A stretch of DNA of 64,000 nucleotides from JBLMZI01 sp050258755 (GTDB taxonomy: Bacteria; Bacillota; Syntrophomonadia; Syntrophomonadales; DTU052). Below are positions 8,461-17,438 of this stretch, one piece after another. The notes below the pieces were generated by a model. It worked only from the letters and a program-made list of their open reading frames with translations, was not told the origin of the DNA and searched no databases. The position numbers and the translations under genes were made by a program. The stretch lies in the NCBI GenBank assembly GCA_050258755.1, contig JBLMZI010000011.1, positions 310,001 through 374,000 of the forward strand, read 5' to 3'. The first letter of the stretch is position 1, and every line of letters begins with the position of its first letter.

Positions 8461-9243
8461 ATGGATACCATCGAACTGCGCGGCCTGACTTTTTCAGGCT
8501 GTCATGGCGTTTACGAAACGGAGAAAACGAAACCGCAGCCTTTCGCGGTGGATCTTTGGCTGAGTCTGGACCTGCGGCCGGCCGGATCTCGGGACGAACT
8601 TGGCCTGACTGTCAACTATGCGGAGGTGATCGAACGGGTCCGGGAAGTGGTTGAACAGACCAGCCGCAGTTTGATCGAAGCGCTGGCTGAGGATATTGCA
8701 TCCCGGATCCTGACGGGTTATCCGCTGGTTTCGCGGATACGCGTCACAGTTCGCAAGCTGAAGCCGCCGCTGGCGGCTGTTTTTGACTCAATCGGGGTTA
8801 CGGTTGAGCGGGTTCGTTTCGTTGAAGCGTATCTCGGACTGGGAACGAATCTGGGGGACCGGGATGCCAATTTGCGCCGAGCCCGAACCTTGCTCGCGGC
8901 TTTGCCGGACTGCAAGGCCTGGCGGTTTTCCTCGGTCCGGGAGACCGAACCCTGGGGAAACACAGAGCAACCTTGGTTTCTAAACCAGGCGGCCGCGGTG
9001 TTGACCGCACTCAGTCCGCATGAGCTGTTGGAAGCCTGCCTGAGCATTGAACAGGTTCTGGGCCGCATTCGTGGGGAGAAATGGGGACCGCGCCTCATCG
9101 ATATCGATATCCTGCTGTATAGCGATCGGATTATTGAGGAACCCGATTTGGTGATTCCGCACCCTTACCTGGAGCAGCGCGAATTCGTCCTGGAACCGCT
9201 CCGGGAGTTGAATCCGGAGCTGATTCTTCCGCGGCGATTGTAA
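8461..9243 (+). CDS. folB-folK: Bifunctional dihydroneopterin aldolase / HPPK fusion
   Basis: Two consecutive folate enzymes are joined in one chain. Residues 1-118 are FolB (FSGCHGVYETEK, LTVNYAEV, SLIEALAEDIA), which cleaves dihydroneopterin to 6-hydroxymethyl-dihydropterin. Residues about 120-260 are FolK (YLGLGTNLGDR, ETEPWGNTEQPWFLN, RGEKWGPRLIDIDILLY, IPHPYLEQREFVL), which pyrophosphorylates that product for FolP encoded just upstream. In Bacillus these are separate adjacent genes. The ATG start lies 13 bases after the folP stop, with GGGGG upstream. Confidence 0.97.
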   Translation: MDTIELRGLTFSGCHGVYETEKTKPQPFAVDLWLSLDLRPAGSRDELGLTVNYAEVIERVREVVEQTSRSLIEALAEDIASRILTGYPLVSRIRVTVRKLKPPLAAVFDSIGVTVERVRFVEAYLGLGTNLGDRDANLRRARTLLAALPDCKAWRFSSVRETEPWGNTEQPWFLNQAAAVLTALSPHELLEACLSIEQVLGRIRGEKWGPRLIDIDILLYSDRIIEEPDLVIPHPYLEQREFVLEPLRELNPELILPRRL

Positions 9244-9326
9244 TCCCGCGATTAGATTTTGATTTTTTCTTTGCCAAACTGTGCAGTTGATCCCTTTTAG
9301 AGGTCGTAAAACCGGTCTGAAAATTA

Positions 9327-9356
9327 TTGACCCCGCGCCGGGGTTCCATGTACAAT
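9327..9356 (+). promoter_or_regulatory. Sigma-A promoter for the pan-nad-bio operon
   Basis: TTGACC (9327-9332), an 18-bp spacer and TACAAT (9351-9356). It is one of the best promoters in the window and gives a leader of about 140 bases before the first gene. Confidence 0.75.
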
Positions 9357-9362
9357 GGAGTG

Positions 9363-9506
9363 GCAAAAGCAGAACGGAAAAACAATGGAATTTTCTCCCG
9401 CCGTACTCCTAGCGAAAATCGCTTGTACCCACACCTGGGACTGAGACGGTTAGTTCGGACGGCGACCGGAGCGTTGCGGTCGCGTCCCTCAAGGAGGTAA
9501 GCCACG
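9363..9506 (+). promoter_or_regulatory. Structured 5' leader of the pantothenate operon
   Basis: The leader carries small hairpins (GCG-AAAAT-CGC near 9413-9423; CCCA-CACC-TGGG near 9428-9439). A strong stem follows at 9457-9487 (GGAC/GTCC plus GCGACCG/CGGTCGC around a GAGCGTTG loop) and ends 3 bases before the AAGGAGGT ribosome site. No U-tract follows, so this is not a simple terminator. Control at the level of ribosome access is possible. It does not match a riboswitch I know. Confidence 0.4.
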
Positions 9507-10412
9507 GTGAGACGGCTCGGCTTGATCGGGGCGGGAGTGGTAGGAACTGCAATCGGGTTGATTCTGGCCGCAAAAGGGCATGAGATTACGGGTGTATTCG
9601 ACGTAAATCCCGAATCTACTTCCTTCTTGTCCGAAAGGACAGGTGCGCCGGTTTTTTCGTCCCCGGAAGCGGTTGCCCGCTCCTGTGAGATCCTGTTTAT
9701 CACCACCCATGATTCGGCAATCGAAAAGGTTGCCGGCCAAATCGCAGCAACTGACGGTTTTACCGCCGGTCAGATTGTAGCGCATATGAGCGGAGCCCTG
9801 ACGTCGGACGTTTTGTCAGCGGCCCGTAATGCTGGTTGTTTTGTTGTATCGATACATCCAATGCAGTCGTTTGCCAATGCGGAGCGGGCGATTGCCAATC
9901 TTCCCGGTTCGGTATTCAGCATCGAAGGGGATGCCGAAACCAGGGAGACCGCTGCCGAACTGGTCACCGACCTGGGCGGAGAGTATTTTTATATTGCGAA
10001 AGAGGCCAAGCCACTTTATCATGCCGGGGCCTGCGTGGTTTCCAATTATTTGGTGACCTTAATTGACGTCGGCCTTCAGATTCTCGAATCGTGCGGCATT
10101 CCAAGAGGCAAGGCCTTAAAAGCTTTTATCCCCCTGATTGAAGGAACGATCAGCAATATCGAGCGGATTGGCATCCCGAAAGCCTTAACCGGTCCGATTG
10201 CCCGGGGGGACCATGTCACGGTCCAGGACCACTTACGGTGCCTGGAAGAACTCGCTCCGCAGATCGTTCGGCTATACAGTATGCTCGGCTATTACACGGC
10301 AGATGTGGCCAACGCAAAAGGAACGATTGACCGCGAGGCGGCGGAACGGTTCCAAACCCTGTTTCTGAATGGAATGGCCCGGAAGAAACGGGCCCGAGCA
10401 GGAGGCGAATAA
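9507..10412 (+). CDS. Rossmann/DUF2520 protein, probable PanG-type ketopantoate reductase
   Basis: The N-terminal Rossmann NAD(P) domain has GLIGAGVVGTAIG at residues 5-17, and TTHDSAI and HMSGAL follow. The C-terminal helical domain is of the DUF2520 type, with KPLYHAGACVVSNY and LTGPIARGD. This fold resembles PanE/ProC-type reductases. The gene is immediately upstream of panB, panC and panD, and no panE or ilvC is visible in the window. PanG, an alternative ketopantoate reductase reported in Francisella and some Firmicutes, is the likely assignment; the exact reaction is inferred. GTG start at 9507 with AAGGAGGT 8 bases upstream. Confidence 0.8.
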   Translation: MRRLGLIGAGVVGTAIGLILAAKGHEITGVFDVNPESTSFLSERTGAPVFSSPEAVARSCEILFITTHDSAIEKVAGQIAATDGFTAGQIVAHMSGALTSDVLSAARNAGCFVVSIHPMQSFANAERAIANLPGSVFSIEGDAETRETAAELVTDLGGEYFYIAKEAKPLYHAGACVVSNYLVTLIDVGLQILESCGIPRGKALKAFIPLIEGTISNIERIGIPKALTGPIARGDHVTVQDHLRCLEELAPQIVRLYSMLGYYTADVANAKGTIDREAAERFQTLFLNGMARKKRARAGGE

Positions 10413-10413
10413 C

Positions 10414-11244
10414 ATGGCAAGAGTAACAACAGCGACCCTGCGGGAGAAAAAGGCAAACAACGAGAAAATCACGGTACTGACCGCATATGATTTTGGGACG
10501 GCACAGATCGTTGATCAGGCCGGCATCGACGTCATCCTGGTCGGGGATTCACTGGGGATGGTTGTATTAGGGTATGAGAACACGCTTTCGGTCACCATGG
10601 ATGATATGATTCACCACACCAAGGCAGTTTCCCGCGGTGTGAAAAATGCCATGGTGGTTGGCGATATGCCGTTTCTGTCTTATCATGTTTCCCTGACCGA
10701 AACCGTGCGCAACGCCGGACGGTTTGTTCAGGAAGCCGGCGCTCATGCGGTAAAAATCGAGGGGGGCCAGGAGCGGACCGAGACCATTAAAGCGATTCTG
10801 GACGCCCAGATTCCTGTTATGGGGCACATTGGGCTGACCCCGCAGTCCGTCCACCAGTTTGGCGGATTCCGGGTGCAGGGACGCGATTTGGAAGCAGCCC
10901 GCAAGCTGATCAATGATGCCATCATGCTAGAGAAAGCCGGTTGTTTTTCGATTGTTTTGGAGGGCATTCCGGCGCCGCTGGCCAAAAAGATCACCGAAGA
11001 AGTTTCAATCCCGACAATCGGCATTGGCGCTGGCCCCGACTGTGACGGCCAGGTGCTGGTAAGTAACGATATGCTGGGAATTTATAAAGGACATGTGCCC
11101 AAATTTGTTCGCCAGTACGCGGACCTCAACGACATCATGACCAAGGCCGTGACCGCGTATCGGGACGAGGTAAAAGCCGGGACGTTCCCCGCGCCGGAGC
11201 ACTGCTACGCGATTAAAGACGACATTCTCGAGAAGCTTTACTAA
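10414..11244 (+). CDS. panB: 3-methyl-2-oxobutanoate hydroxymethyltransferase
   Basis: First committed step of pantothenate synthesis: it transfers a hydroxymethyl group from 5,10-methylene-THF to alpha-ketoisovalerate to give ketopantoate. The 276-residue protein has LTAYDFGTAQIVD, VGDSLGMVVLGY, the metal ligands in GDMPFLSYH and the KIEGG block of the PEP-mutase-like barrel. The ATG at 10414 directly follows the previous stop and has GGAGG 9-10 bases upstream. An in-frame extension back to 10369 would overlap the preceding gene and is rejected. It consumes the one-carbon folate supplied by the fhs/fol genes. Confidence 0.97.
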   Translation: MARVTTATLREKKANNEKITVLTAYDFGTAQIVDQAGIDVILVGDSLGMVVLGYENTLSVTMDDMIHHTKAVSRGVKNAMVVGDMPFLSYHVSLTETVRNAGRFVQEAGAHAVKIEGGQERTETIKAILDAQIPVMGHIGLTPQSVHQFGGFRVQGRDLEAARKLINDAIMLEKAGCFSIVLEGIPAPLAKKITEEVSIPTIGIGAGPDCDGQVLVSNDMLGIYKGHVPKFVRQYADLNDIMTKAVTAYRDEVKAGTFPAPEHCYAIKDDILEKLY

Positions 11245-11279
11245 GCGAATTTGGCTTTTTAGGCAGCAGGAGGAAACCG

Positions 11280-12125
11280 ATGCGGTTAATTCAGAAGCCG
11301 GCTGAAATGCAGGCCTATGTGAAGGAACTGAAACGGCAGGGGAAGACGGTAGGACTTGTCCCTACCATGGGCTTTCTTCACGAGGGACATATAAGTCTGG
11401 TGCGAATCGCCCGGACTTTATGCGATACGGTGTTTGTATCGATTTTTGTCAATCCTATCCAGTTCGGGGTCAATGAGGACTTTGACACCTACCCGCGCAA
11501 TTTGGATGGGGATATGGCCTTGTTACAACCGGAAGGAGTTGATGTCGTTTTTGCCCCAGTTGCCCCGGACATGTACCCGAGCCGATACGGGACTTTTGTG
11601 GACACATCCGGTTTGGATGACCGGCTGTGCGGGAAGTCCAGACCCGGGCACTTCCGCGGTGTTACGACGGTAGTCAGCAAACTGTTTCTGATCTGCCAAC
11701 CGGACGTTGCGGTATTCGGGCAAAAGGATGCCCAACAGGTGATGATTATCGAGAAAATGAGCCGGGAACTGAATTTCCCGGTACAAATCGTCCGGGGGCC
11801 CATTGTTCGGGAAGCGGATGGTTTGGCGATGAGCTCCCGCAACGTGTACCTGTCGTCCGAAGATCGTCAGCGGGCGACGGTATTGAGCCGGTCTCTCCGA
11901 CAGGCCCAGGAAAGGATCAGCACCGGAGAACGGAATCCAGGAGCGATCCGCGGGATGATCAGTGAGACGATTGCCGGCACACCCGGGGCGCGCATCGACT
12001 ATGTCGAAGTATTGAGCGGAGAGGATTTGCGCGACCTGGAGACGCTTCAAGGCAAAGTGCTGATTGCGCTGGCAGTCAAATTTGGAGAGACCCGACTAAT
12101 TGATAACCTGCTACTGGAGGTGTAG
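11280..12125 (+). CDS. panC: Pantothenate synthetase
   Basis: Joins pantoate and beta-alanine using ATP through a pantoyl-adenylate. Family motifs: VPTMGFLHEGHISL (HIGH-like) near residues 26-39, SIFVNPIQFG, FGQKDAQQ and the KMSKS-like AMSSRNVYLS. Length is 281 residues. ATG start with GCAGGAGGA upstream. It lies between panB and panD. Confidence 0.98.
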   Translation: MRLIQKPAEMQAYVKELKRQGKTVGLVPTMGFLHEGHISLVRIARTLCDTVFVSIFVNPIQFGVNEDFDTYPRNLDGDMALLQPEGVDVVFAPVAPDMYPSRYGTFVDTSGLDDRLCGKSRPGHFRGVTTVVSKLFLICQPDVAVFGQKDAQQVMIIEKMSRELNFPVQIVRGPIVREADGLAMSSRNVYLSSEDRQRATVLSRSLRQAQERISTGERNPGAIRGMISETIAGTPGARIDYVEVLSGEDLRDLETLQGKVLIALAVKFGETRLIDNLLLEV

Positions 12126-12130
12126 GAACC

Positions 12131-12502
12131 ATGTTTCGCACTGTATTGAAGTCCAAAATCCACCGGGCCACAGTCACTGATGCAAACTTGAACTATGTTG
12201 GCAGTATCACCATCGATCAGGCGTTGATGGAAGCGGCGGATATTCTGGTGAACGAAAAGGTTCAGATTGTGAATAATAATAACGGTGCGCGCTTTGAGAC
12301 GTACGTTATTGAAGGGGAACGGAATTCGGGAACGGTTTGTCTGAACGGCGCGGCGGCACGGATGGTACAGCCGGGCGACGTGGTAATCATTCTGACCTAT
12401 GCCTTGATGTCCGACGAAGAAGCCCGGAGCAACCCGCCCCGGCTCGTGTTTGTTGATGAGAAAAATCACATCGTGAAAACAGAGAACACCCGCAAGGCCT
12501 AA
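12131..12502 (+). CDS. panD: Aspartate 1-decarboxylase proenzyme
   Basis: Makes beta-alanine for PanC. The sequence YVGSITID puts the Gly24-Ser25 self-cleavage bond, which generates the pyruvoyl cofactor, exactly where it is in characterised PanD. KIHRATVT and LNGAAARMVQPGD are also conserved. It has 123 residues, a normal length. It starts 5 bases after the panC stop with GGAGGTG upstream. Confidence 0.97.
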   Translation: MFRTVLKSKIHRATVTDANLNYVGSITIDQALMEAADILVNEKVQIVNNNNGARFETYVIEGERNSGTVCLNGAAARMVQPGDVVIILTYALMSDEEARSNPPRLVFVDEKNHIVKTENTRKA

Positions 12503-12571
12503 AACCGGGAAGTGGCCGGCTTTCGGCATTAAGGGTCGTTGAAAACCGTTTTATTTAGGAAGGACGTTTTG

Positions 12572-13480
12572 ATGAGCCAATCACTGGCTGAGATGATTCA
12601 AGCACGCAAAAAAGAACTGGATGCGGTTATCCTGGCGCATTTTTACCAGCGCCCGGAGATTCAAGAAATTGCGGACTTTGTTGGAGATTCACTGCAGCTT
12701 GCCCAGCAGGCGACGCGGGTAACTGCCAGTACGATTGTTTTTTGCGGCGTTGGTTTTATGGCGGAGAGCGCCAAGATTCTTAACCCCGAGAAACGGGTGA
12801 TCCTGCCGGTTTTAGAGGCCGGCTGTCCCATGGCGGATATGATTACCGCGGAGCAACTGCGGAAATGGAAAGCCGAGCATCCCGGAAGCACGGTGGTTTG
12901 CTACGTGAATTCCTCGGCTGAGGTCAAAGCGGAAAGTGATCTTTGCTGTACCTCTGCCAACGCGGTGCGGGTGGTGGAGTCGATCCCGCCGGACCAACAA
13001 ATTCTGTTTGTGCCGGACCAGAACCTGGGCGATTTTGTGGCAAAGAAGACCGGACGCAAGATCATTGCCTGGGAAGGATACTGCCCGACCCACCATTATG
13101 TGACCCCAACCCTGATTCATCAGGTGAAAAAACAGTACCCGGACGCTGTAGTGGTCGTCCATCCCGAATGCCGGCCCGATGTGGTGGCAATTGCGGACGC
13201 GGCGCTTTCTACCGGGGGCATGATCAAATATATTGGCGAGAGCCCGGCCCGGACCTTTATTGTCGGGACCGAGGAAGGGATCATGTACCAGCTTCATAAA
13301 CGGTATCCGGATCGGAAGTTCATCCTAGCTCATGAAGAGATGATCTGTCCGAACATGAAATTGACCACGATTGCTGACCTCGCCCGGGCGATGGAAACGC
13401 TTGAACACGAGATCGATGTTGACGAGGAGATCAGAGTTCGAGCCACCCGCGCACTGGAAGCGATGCTGCGCATCGGATAG
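12572..13480 (+). CDS. nadA: Quinolinate synthase A
   Basis: Iron-sulfur enzyme that condenses iminoaspartate (from NadB) with DHAP to quinolinate. Cysteines in VFCGVGFMAE, HPECRPDV and EMICPNMK are the three expected [4Fe-4S] ligands. AHFYQRPEIQ and MAESAKIL are family signatures. The ATG at 12572 is chosen because AGGAAGGA ends 7 bases upstream; an in-frame TTG at 12539 lacks a ribosome site. Product 302 residues. It begins the nadA-nadB-nadC set downstream of panD with no visible terminator between them. Confidence 0.97.
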   Translation: MSQSLAEMIQARKKELDAVILAHFYQRPEIQEIADFVGDSLQLAQQATRVTASTIVFCGVGFMAESAKILNPEKRVILPVLEAGCPMADMITAEQLRKWKAEHPGSTVVCYVNSSAEVKAESDLCCTSANAVRVVESIPPDQQILFVPDQNLGDFVAKKTGRKIIAWEGYCPTHHYVTPTLIHQVKKQYPDAVVVVHPECRPDVVAIADAALSTGGMIKYIGESPARTFIVGTEEGIMYQLHKRYPDRKFILAHEEMICPNMKLTTIADLARAMETLEHEIDVDEEIRVRATRALEAMLRIG

Positions 13481-13506
13481 ATTCTCACGAAAGAACGGTT
13501 AAGCTT

Positions 13507-15102
13507 ATGCTGACAACCCGCTATATTTCCGAGTATACGGATGCCATCCCGGTTTTTCGGTCCGATTTTCTGGTAATCGGAAGCGGTATTGCCGGGCTTT
13601 TTACTGCGCTAAAAGCGTCCGCCATCGGGAGTGTCACAGTACTGACCAAAAAAACCATGAAAGACTCCAATACCGGACTGGCTCAGGGCGGCATTGCCGC
13701 TGCGGTTCATGAAGAGGACTCGCCTTTTCTGCACCTGGAGGATACGCTGGAAGCAGGGGCCGGTCTGTGTGACGTGGAGGCTGTAAATGTGCTGTGTACC
13801 GAGGGCCCGGATCGGGTCCGCGAACTAATGGCGGTCGGCGCGCGGTTTGACACGGTCAACGGGAAGGTGGCCCTGACCCGGGAAGGCGCGCATGGAAAGG
13901 CGCGCATTCTGCATGCCGCGGACGCCACCGGGGAGGCGATTCGCCAGGCGCTGGTGGAAAGCTGCCTTAAAGAACCGGCGATTACCATTAAAGAAGACCA
14001 GTTCCTGATTGATCTGCTGACCTTGGATAAGGAGTGCCACGGGGCCTTAGTGCTGGACGCGGCCACCGGAACCAAGGCATTGTATCTTGCGAAAGCCACG
14101 GTGATGTCAACCGGCGGAGTGGGTCAGTTGTTCCGCTACACGACGAATCCGGAAATTGCGACAGCCGACGGGATGGGGGCCTGTTTTCGGGCCGGCTGCG
14201 AGCTGGCGGACATGGAGTTTATCCAGTTTCACCCGACCGTACTGGCCATGCCCGGCAGCCAGCGGTTTCTGATTTCGGAAGCGGTGCGCGGGGAAGGCGC
14301 TCTGCTGTTCAACGGCCGCGAGGAGCGGTTTATGAGCCGATATCATCCGTTAAAGGAGCTGGCGCCGCGCGATATCGTCGCCCGGGCGATCTGGAACGAG
14401 ATGAACCTGAGCGGGGATGAACACGTTTATTTGGACGTGAGCCATATGCCGCACGCGGCCGAACGTTTCCCCAATATCTTCAGGACCTGCGCCGAACAGG
14501 GCCACGATCCCACCCGGGAGCGCATTCCGGTATCGCCTGCGGCGCATTATATGATGGGCGGAATCAAGACCAATCTTGATGGCGAAACCAATATTTATGG
14601 GCTTTACGCTTGCGGCGAAACCGCTTGTACCGGGGTTCATGGCGCAAACCGTCTGGCCAGCAACAGCCTGTTAGAAGGGATTGTTTTCGGACAGCGGATT
14701 GTGCAGGCGGCGGCATCGATGAATTACCGGCGCACAGTGCGCGATGAAGAGATATTTGATGCGCTTAAGAATGGCGAACGGCCAGCTCTCACCGCAAACG
14801 GCCTTGATCCTGCGGTGGTTCGGGAGCAGGTTCGAAGTCTGATGTGGGAACAGATGGGGATCATCCGCAGTGAAGCCGGGTTGAAGACAGCCCTGCGACA
14901 GCTCGACGATCTTGCGCGCCAGCTTGATATTTGCGATTCGGAACTGTCTTATTATGAAGTGATCAATATTCTGACCGTCGCCCGGGTCATGACCCAGGCG
15001 GCGCTGCTTCGCCAGGAAAGCCGGGGGGCGCATTTTCGGGAAGATTATCCATACCGGGACGACATCAAGTGGGCCCGGCATTTGTCTTTTTCCAACTGGT
15101 GA
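13507..15102 (+). CDS. nadB: L-aspartate oxidase
   Basis: FAD enzyme that oxidises L-aspartate to iminoaspartate for NadA. It has the dinucleotide motif GSGIAGLFTALKA near residues 22-34, GLAQGGIAAAV, the active-site region MEFIQFHPT and HYMMGGIKTN, and GANRLASNSLLEG near the end of the flavin domain, followed by the helical C-terminal domain. Length 531 residues. It is related to fumarate reductase/SdhA flavoproteins, but the nadA-nadB-nadC context makes aspartate oxidase secure. Confidence 0.97.
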   Translation: MLTTRYISEYTDAIPVFRSDFLVIGSGIAGLFTALKASAIGSVTVLTKKTMKDSNTGLAQGGIAAAVHEEDSPFLHLEDTLEAGAGLCDVEAVNVLCTEGPDRVRELMAVGARFDTVNGKVALTREGAHGKARILHAADATGEAIRQALVESCLKEPAITIKEDQFLIDLLTLDKECHGALVLDAATGTKALYLAKATVMSTGGVGQLFRYTTNPEIATADGMGACFRAGCELADMEFIQFHPTVLAMPGSQRFLISEAVRGEGALLFNGREERFMSRYHPLKELAPRDIVARAIWNEMNLSGDEHVYLDVSHMPHAAERFPNIFRTCAEQGHDPTRERIPVSPAAHYMMGGIKTNLDGETNIYGLYACGETACTGVHGANRLASNSLLEGIVFGQRIVQAAASMNYRRTVRDEEIFDALKNGERPALTANGLDPAVVREQVRSLMWEQMGIIRSEAGLKTALRQLDDLARQLDICDSELSYYEVINILTVARVMTQAALLRQESRGAHFREDYPYRDDIKWARHLSFSNW

Positions 15103-15163
15103 CCCGCCGAAGCCGGCGTGAGATAGATCATCTGACAAAACGGAAAAAGAAAGGGTGGTCATC

Positions 15164-16006
15164 GTGAACGATTTTGAACTGAACGAGATCGTCAGCCGGG
15201 CATTGAAGGAGGACATCGGCTATCGAGACATTACGACCGAAAGCCTGGTTCCGCCCGAACATCAATCGATTGGGGTCATCTATTTCAAGCAGGATGCTGT
15301 TTTAGCCGGTCTCCCGGTCGCCGAGCGCACCTTTCAACTGCTGGACCCAACGGTCGTGTTCGAATCCCTGCGTGAAGACGGGGAGCCGATTCGGGAAGGG
15401 GATGAAGTGGCCCGAGTTTCGGGACCGACCCGGTCGCTGTTAATGGGGGAACGGGTTTCCTTGAATTTCCTGCAGCGCATGTCGGGCATTGCGACCAAGA
15501 CTTTCGATTTGGTGGATCGGATTCGTCATTTTCCGGTTTCTGTGGTGGATACCCGGAAAACCACGCCAGGTTTGCGCAGCCTGGAAAAATATGCGGTCCG
15601 GATTGGCGGCGGGAAGAACCACCGCTTTGGACTGTATGACGGCGTCATCATTAAAGACAATCATATCCGGGCGGCTGGTGGTATTTCCGAGGCGGTGCAG
15701 TCGGTCCGAAAATATGTCCCGCACCTGGTTCGAATCGAGGTCGAAGTTGAGAACCTGGATCAGCTCCGGGAAGCCCTTGAAGTCGGGGCAGATGTGATCA
15801 TGCTGGACAACATGGAACCGGATATGATGCGCGAAGCCGTGAAGATCGGCAATGGCAGGGCCTTATTTGAGGCTTCCGGCGGTATCACCCTGGATACCCT
15901 GGTGGAAGTCGCGAAGACCGGCGTCGATCTGATTTCTATCGGCGCGCTGACCCATTCCGCGCCGGCGGTGGATATCAGCTTCGATATTTTACACGTAAAA
16001 GGATAA
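15164..16006 (+). CDS. nadC: Nicotinate-nucleotide pyrophosphorylase (carboxylating)
   Basis: Converts quinolinate and PRPP to nicotinate mononucleotide and CO2. Signature residues are in DTRKTTPGLR, EKYAVRIGGGKNHR, KDNH, EVEVE and the phosphate-binding SGGI / ISIGALTHSA blocks. The GTG at 15164 is preferred over the GTG at 15155 because AAAGGG sits 8 bases before it. The product is 280 residues. bioY follows after 5 bases. Confidence 0.96.
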   Translation: MNDFELNEIVSRALKEDIGYRDITTESLVPPEHQSIGVIYFKQDAVLAGLPVAERTFQLLDPTVVFESLREDGEPIREGDEVARVSGPTRSLLMGERVSLNFLQRMSGIATKTFDLVDRIRHFPVSVVDTRKTTPGLRSLEKYAVRIGGGKNHRFGLYDGVIIKDNHIRAAGGISEAVQSVRKYVPHLVRIEVEVENLDQLREALEVGADVIMLDNMEPDMMREAVKIGNGRALFEASGGITLDTLVEVAKTGVDLISIGALTHSAPAVDISFDILHVKG

Positions 16007-16011
16007 TCACC

Positions 16012-16590
16012 ATGCAATTGACGACACGGCAGATTACTTTTGCGGCACTGTTTACCGCCTTGCTGGCGGCTGCGGGGCTCTTAAGCCGCTTTCTTCCAAT
16101 GATCCCGGGTACCACGATCCCGTTCAGCCTTCAGCCGTTGGTGGTTTATCTGGCCGGGACCGTTTTAGAGAAGCGGATTGCGGTGTTAAGTCTTCTGGCT
16201 TATATTTTGCTGGGGCTGATCGGGGTCCCGGTGTTCGCCGCGCCCCCGTATGGAGGGCCGCTGTACATATTTGTGCCGACCTTTGGCTTCTTGCTTGGCT
16301 TTTTACTGGCCGCCTGGGTGATGGCCTGGATTTTTGAGACGAAGCAGCCCGGGCTGGCAACGTATATTATCGCCGGGTTGGCCGGCGTTTCGCTGGTCTA
16401 TCTAGTCGGACTGCCTTACCTGTATGTTATCTTGAACTTTTATCTGGGGAAATCGATGGCGGTCCTGGCCGTGATCAAAATCGCGTTTATCCCCTTTGTC
16501 GGGACCGATCTGATCAAGGCTGCGGCAGCCATCTATGTTGGAATGATTCTGCGCCAGTCCCTGGGCATGAAGAACACGCCAATTGGCTGA
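16012..16590 (+). CDS. bioY: BioY biotin ECF transporter substrate-binding subunit
   Basis: A 192-residue hydrophobic protein with about six membrane helices and BioY features: an N-terminal ALFTALLAAAGLLSRFLP segment, TIPFSLQPLVVYLAG and the glycine-rich GLIGVPVFA block. BioY captures biotin at the membrane, alone or with EcfA/EcfT, which are not in this window. No biotin synthesis genes are seen nearby, consistent with salvage. It completes the vitamin theme of the operon. Confidence 0.93.
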   Translation: MQLTTRQITFAALFTALLAAAGLLSRFLPMIPGTTIPFSLQPLVVYLAGTVLEKRIAVLSLLAYILLGLIGVPVFAAPPYGGPLYIFVPTFGFLLGFLLAAWVMAWIFETKQPGLATYIIAGLAGVSLVYLVGLPYLYVILNFYLGKSMAVLAVIKIAFIPFVGTDLIKAAAAIYVGMILRQSLGMKNTPIG

Positions 16591-16643
16591 ATCGCGGATG
16601 ATGCCGGTTGAGCAAAACGCTTAACGTAAGTGGAGGGTTATCG

Positions 16644-17438
16644 ATGATCCTGGTGCTTGATGTAGGAAACTCGAATATCGTCGCAGGTGTTTATCGGGGA
16701 GACGAGCTTCTGAATCACTGGCGGGTTCGCACCGACCGGCTGCGGACCGCTGACGAGTTTGGCATCATTTTTATGGGGCTGTTCGGGCATGCCGGGATTA
16801 ACCCAAAACATGTCGAGGCATCGGTGATCGCTTCCGTCGTGCCGCCGCTGGTCAGTGAACTGGAGTTGATGCTGGAACGGTTTTTCGACAGTAAACCGCT
16901 GATTGTGGAACCGGGCGTCAAAACCGGGCTGGCGATCAAATACGACAATCCCCGGGAAGTCGGGGCTGACCGGGTGGTAAACGCGGTGGCCGCTTTTGAG
17001 AAGTATGGCGGGCCGTTGATCATCGTCGATTTTGGAACTGCGACCACGTTTTGCGTTGTGAGTGAAAACGCTGAATATCTGGGCGGTTCCATCGCCCCCG
17101 GGATTGGTATCTCCACCGAAGCCCTGTTCCAGCGGACAGCGAAGCTTCCGCGTGTGGAATTGGAGAAACCGAAGAGTGTGATCGGGAAAAACACCGTCAC
17201 CAGCATTCAATCCGGAATTGTCTTTGGCTTTATCGGTCAGGTCGACTATATCATCCGTAAGATCAAGGATGAGATGGATCTCGACTTCAAAGTGGTCGCG
17301 ACCGGCGGACTGGCTCCGCTGATTGCGCATGACAGTGAACACATTACCATTGTGGACGAGTTTCTGACCCTGGACGGGCTGAGAATTATTTATGAGAAGA
17401 ATCGCGGGGATGATCATGTTTCGAATCGGCGCCCATGA
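16644..17438 (+). CDS. coaX: Type III pantothenate kinase
   Basis: Phosphorylates pantothenate, the first step of CoA synthesis from the PanBCD product. It is an ASKHA-fold protein with the phosphate loop DVGNSN at residues 5-10, GADRVVNAVAA, DFGTATTF and GGSIAPGI. ATG 16644 with GGAGG 7 bases upstream is preferred over an earlier in-frame TTG at 16608. Product 264 residues. coaX lies close to ftsH in Bacillus too; here it has been separated by the folate and vitamin genes. Its 3' end overlaps dusB by 23 bases. Confidence 0.96.
   Translation: MILVLDVGNSNIVAGVYRGDELLNHWRVRTDRLRTADEFGIIFMGLFGHAGINPKHVEASVIASVVPPLVSELELMLERFFDSKPLIVEPGVKTGLAIKYDNPREVGADRVVNAVAAFEKYGGPLIIVDFGTATTFCVVSENAEYLGGSIAPGIGISTEALFQRTAKLPRVELEKPKSVIGKNTVTSIQSGIVFGFIGQVDYIIRKIKDEMDLDFKVVATGGLAPLIAHDSEHITIVDEFLTLDGLRIIYEKNRGDDHVSNRRP

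Noticed and set aside
9363..9506. Known riboswitch or T-box in the pantothenate leader
   Set aside because: No T-box UGGN bulge, THF, FMN, TPP or NAD+ riboswitch signature was found by eye; kept only as an unassigned structured leader.
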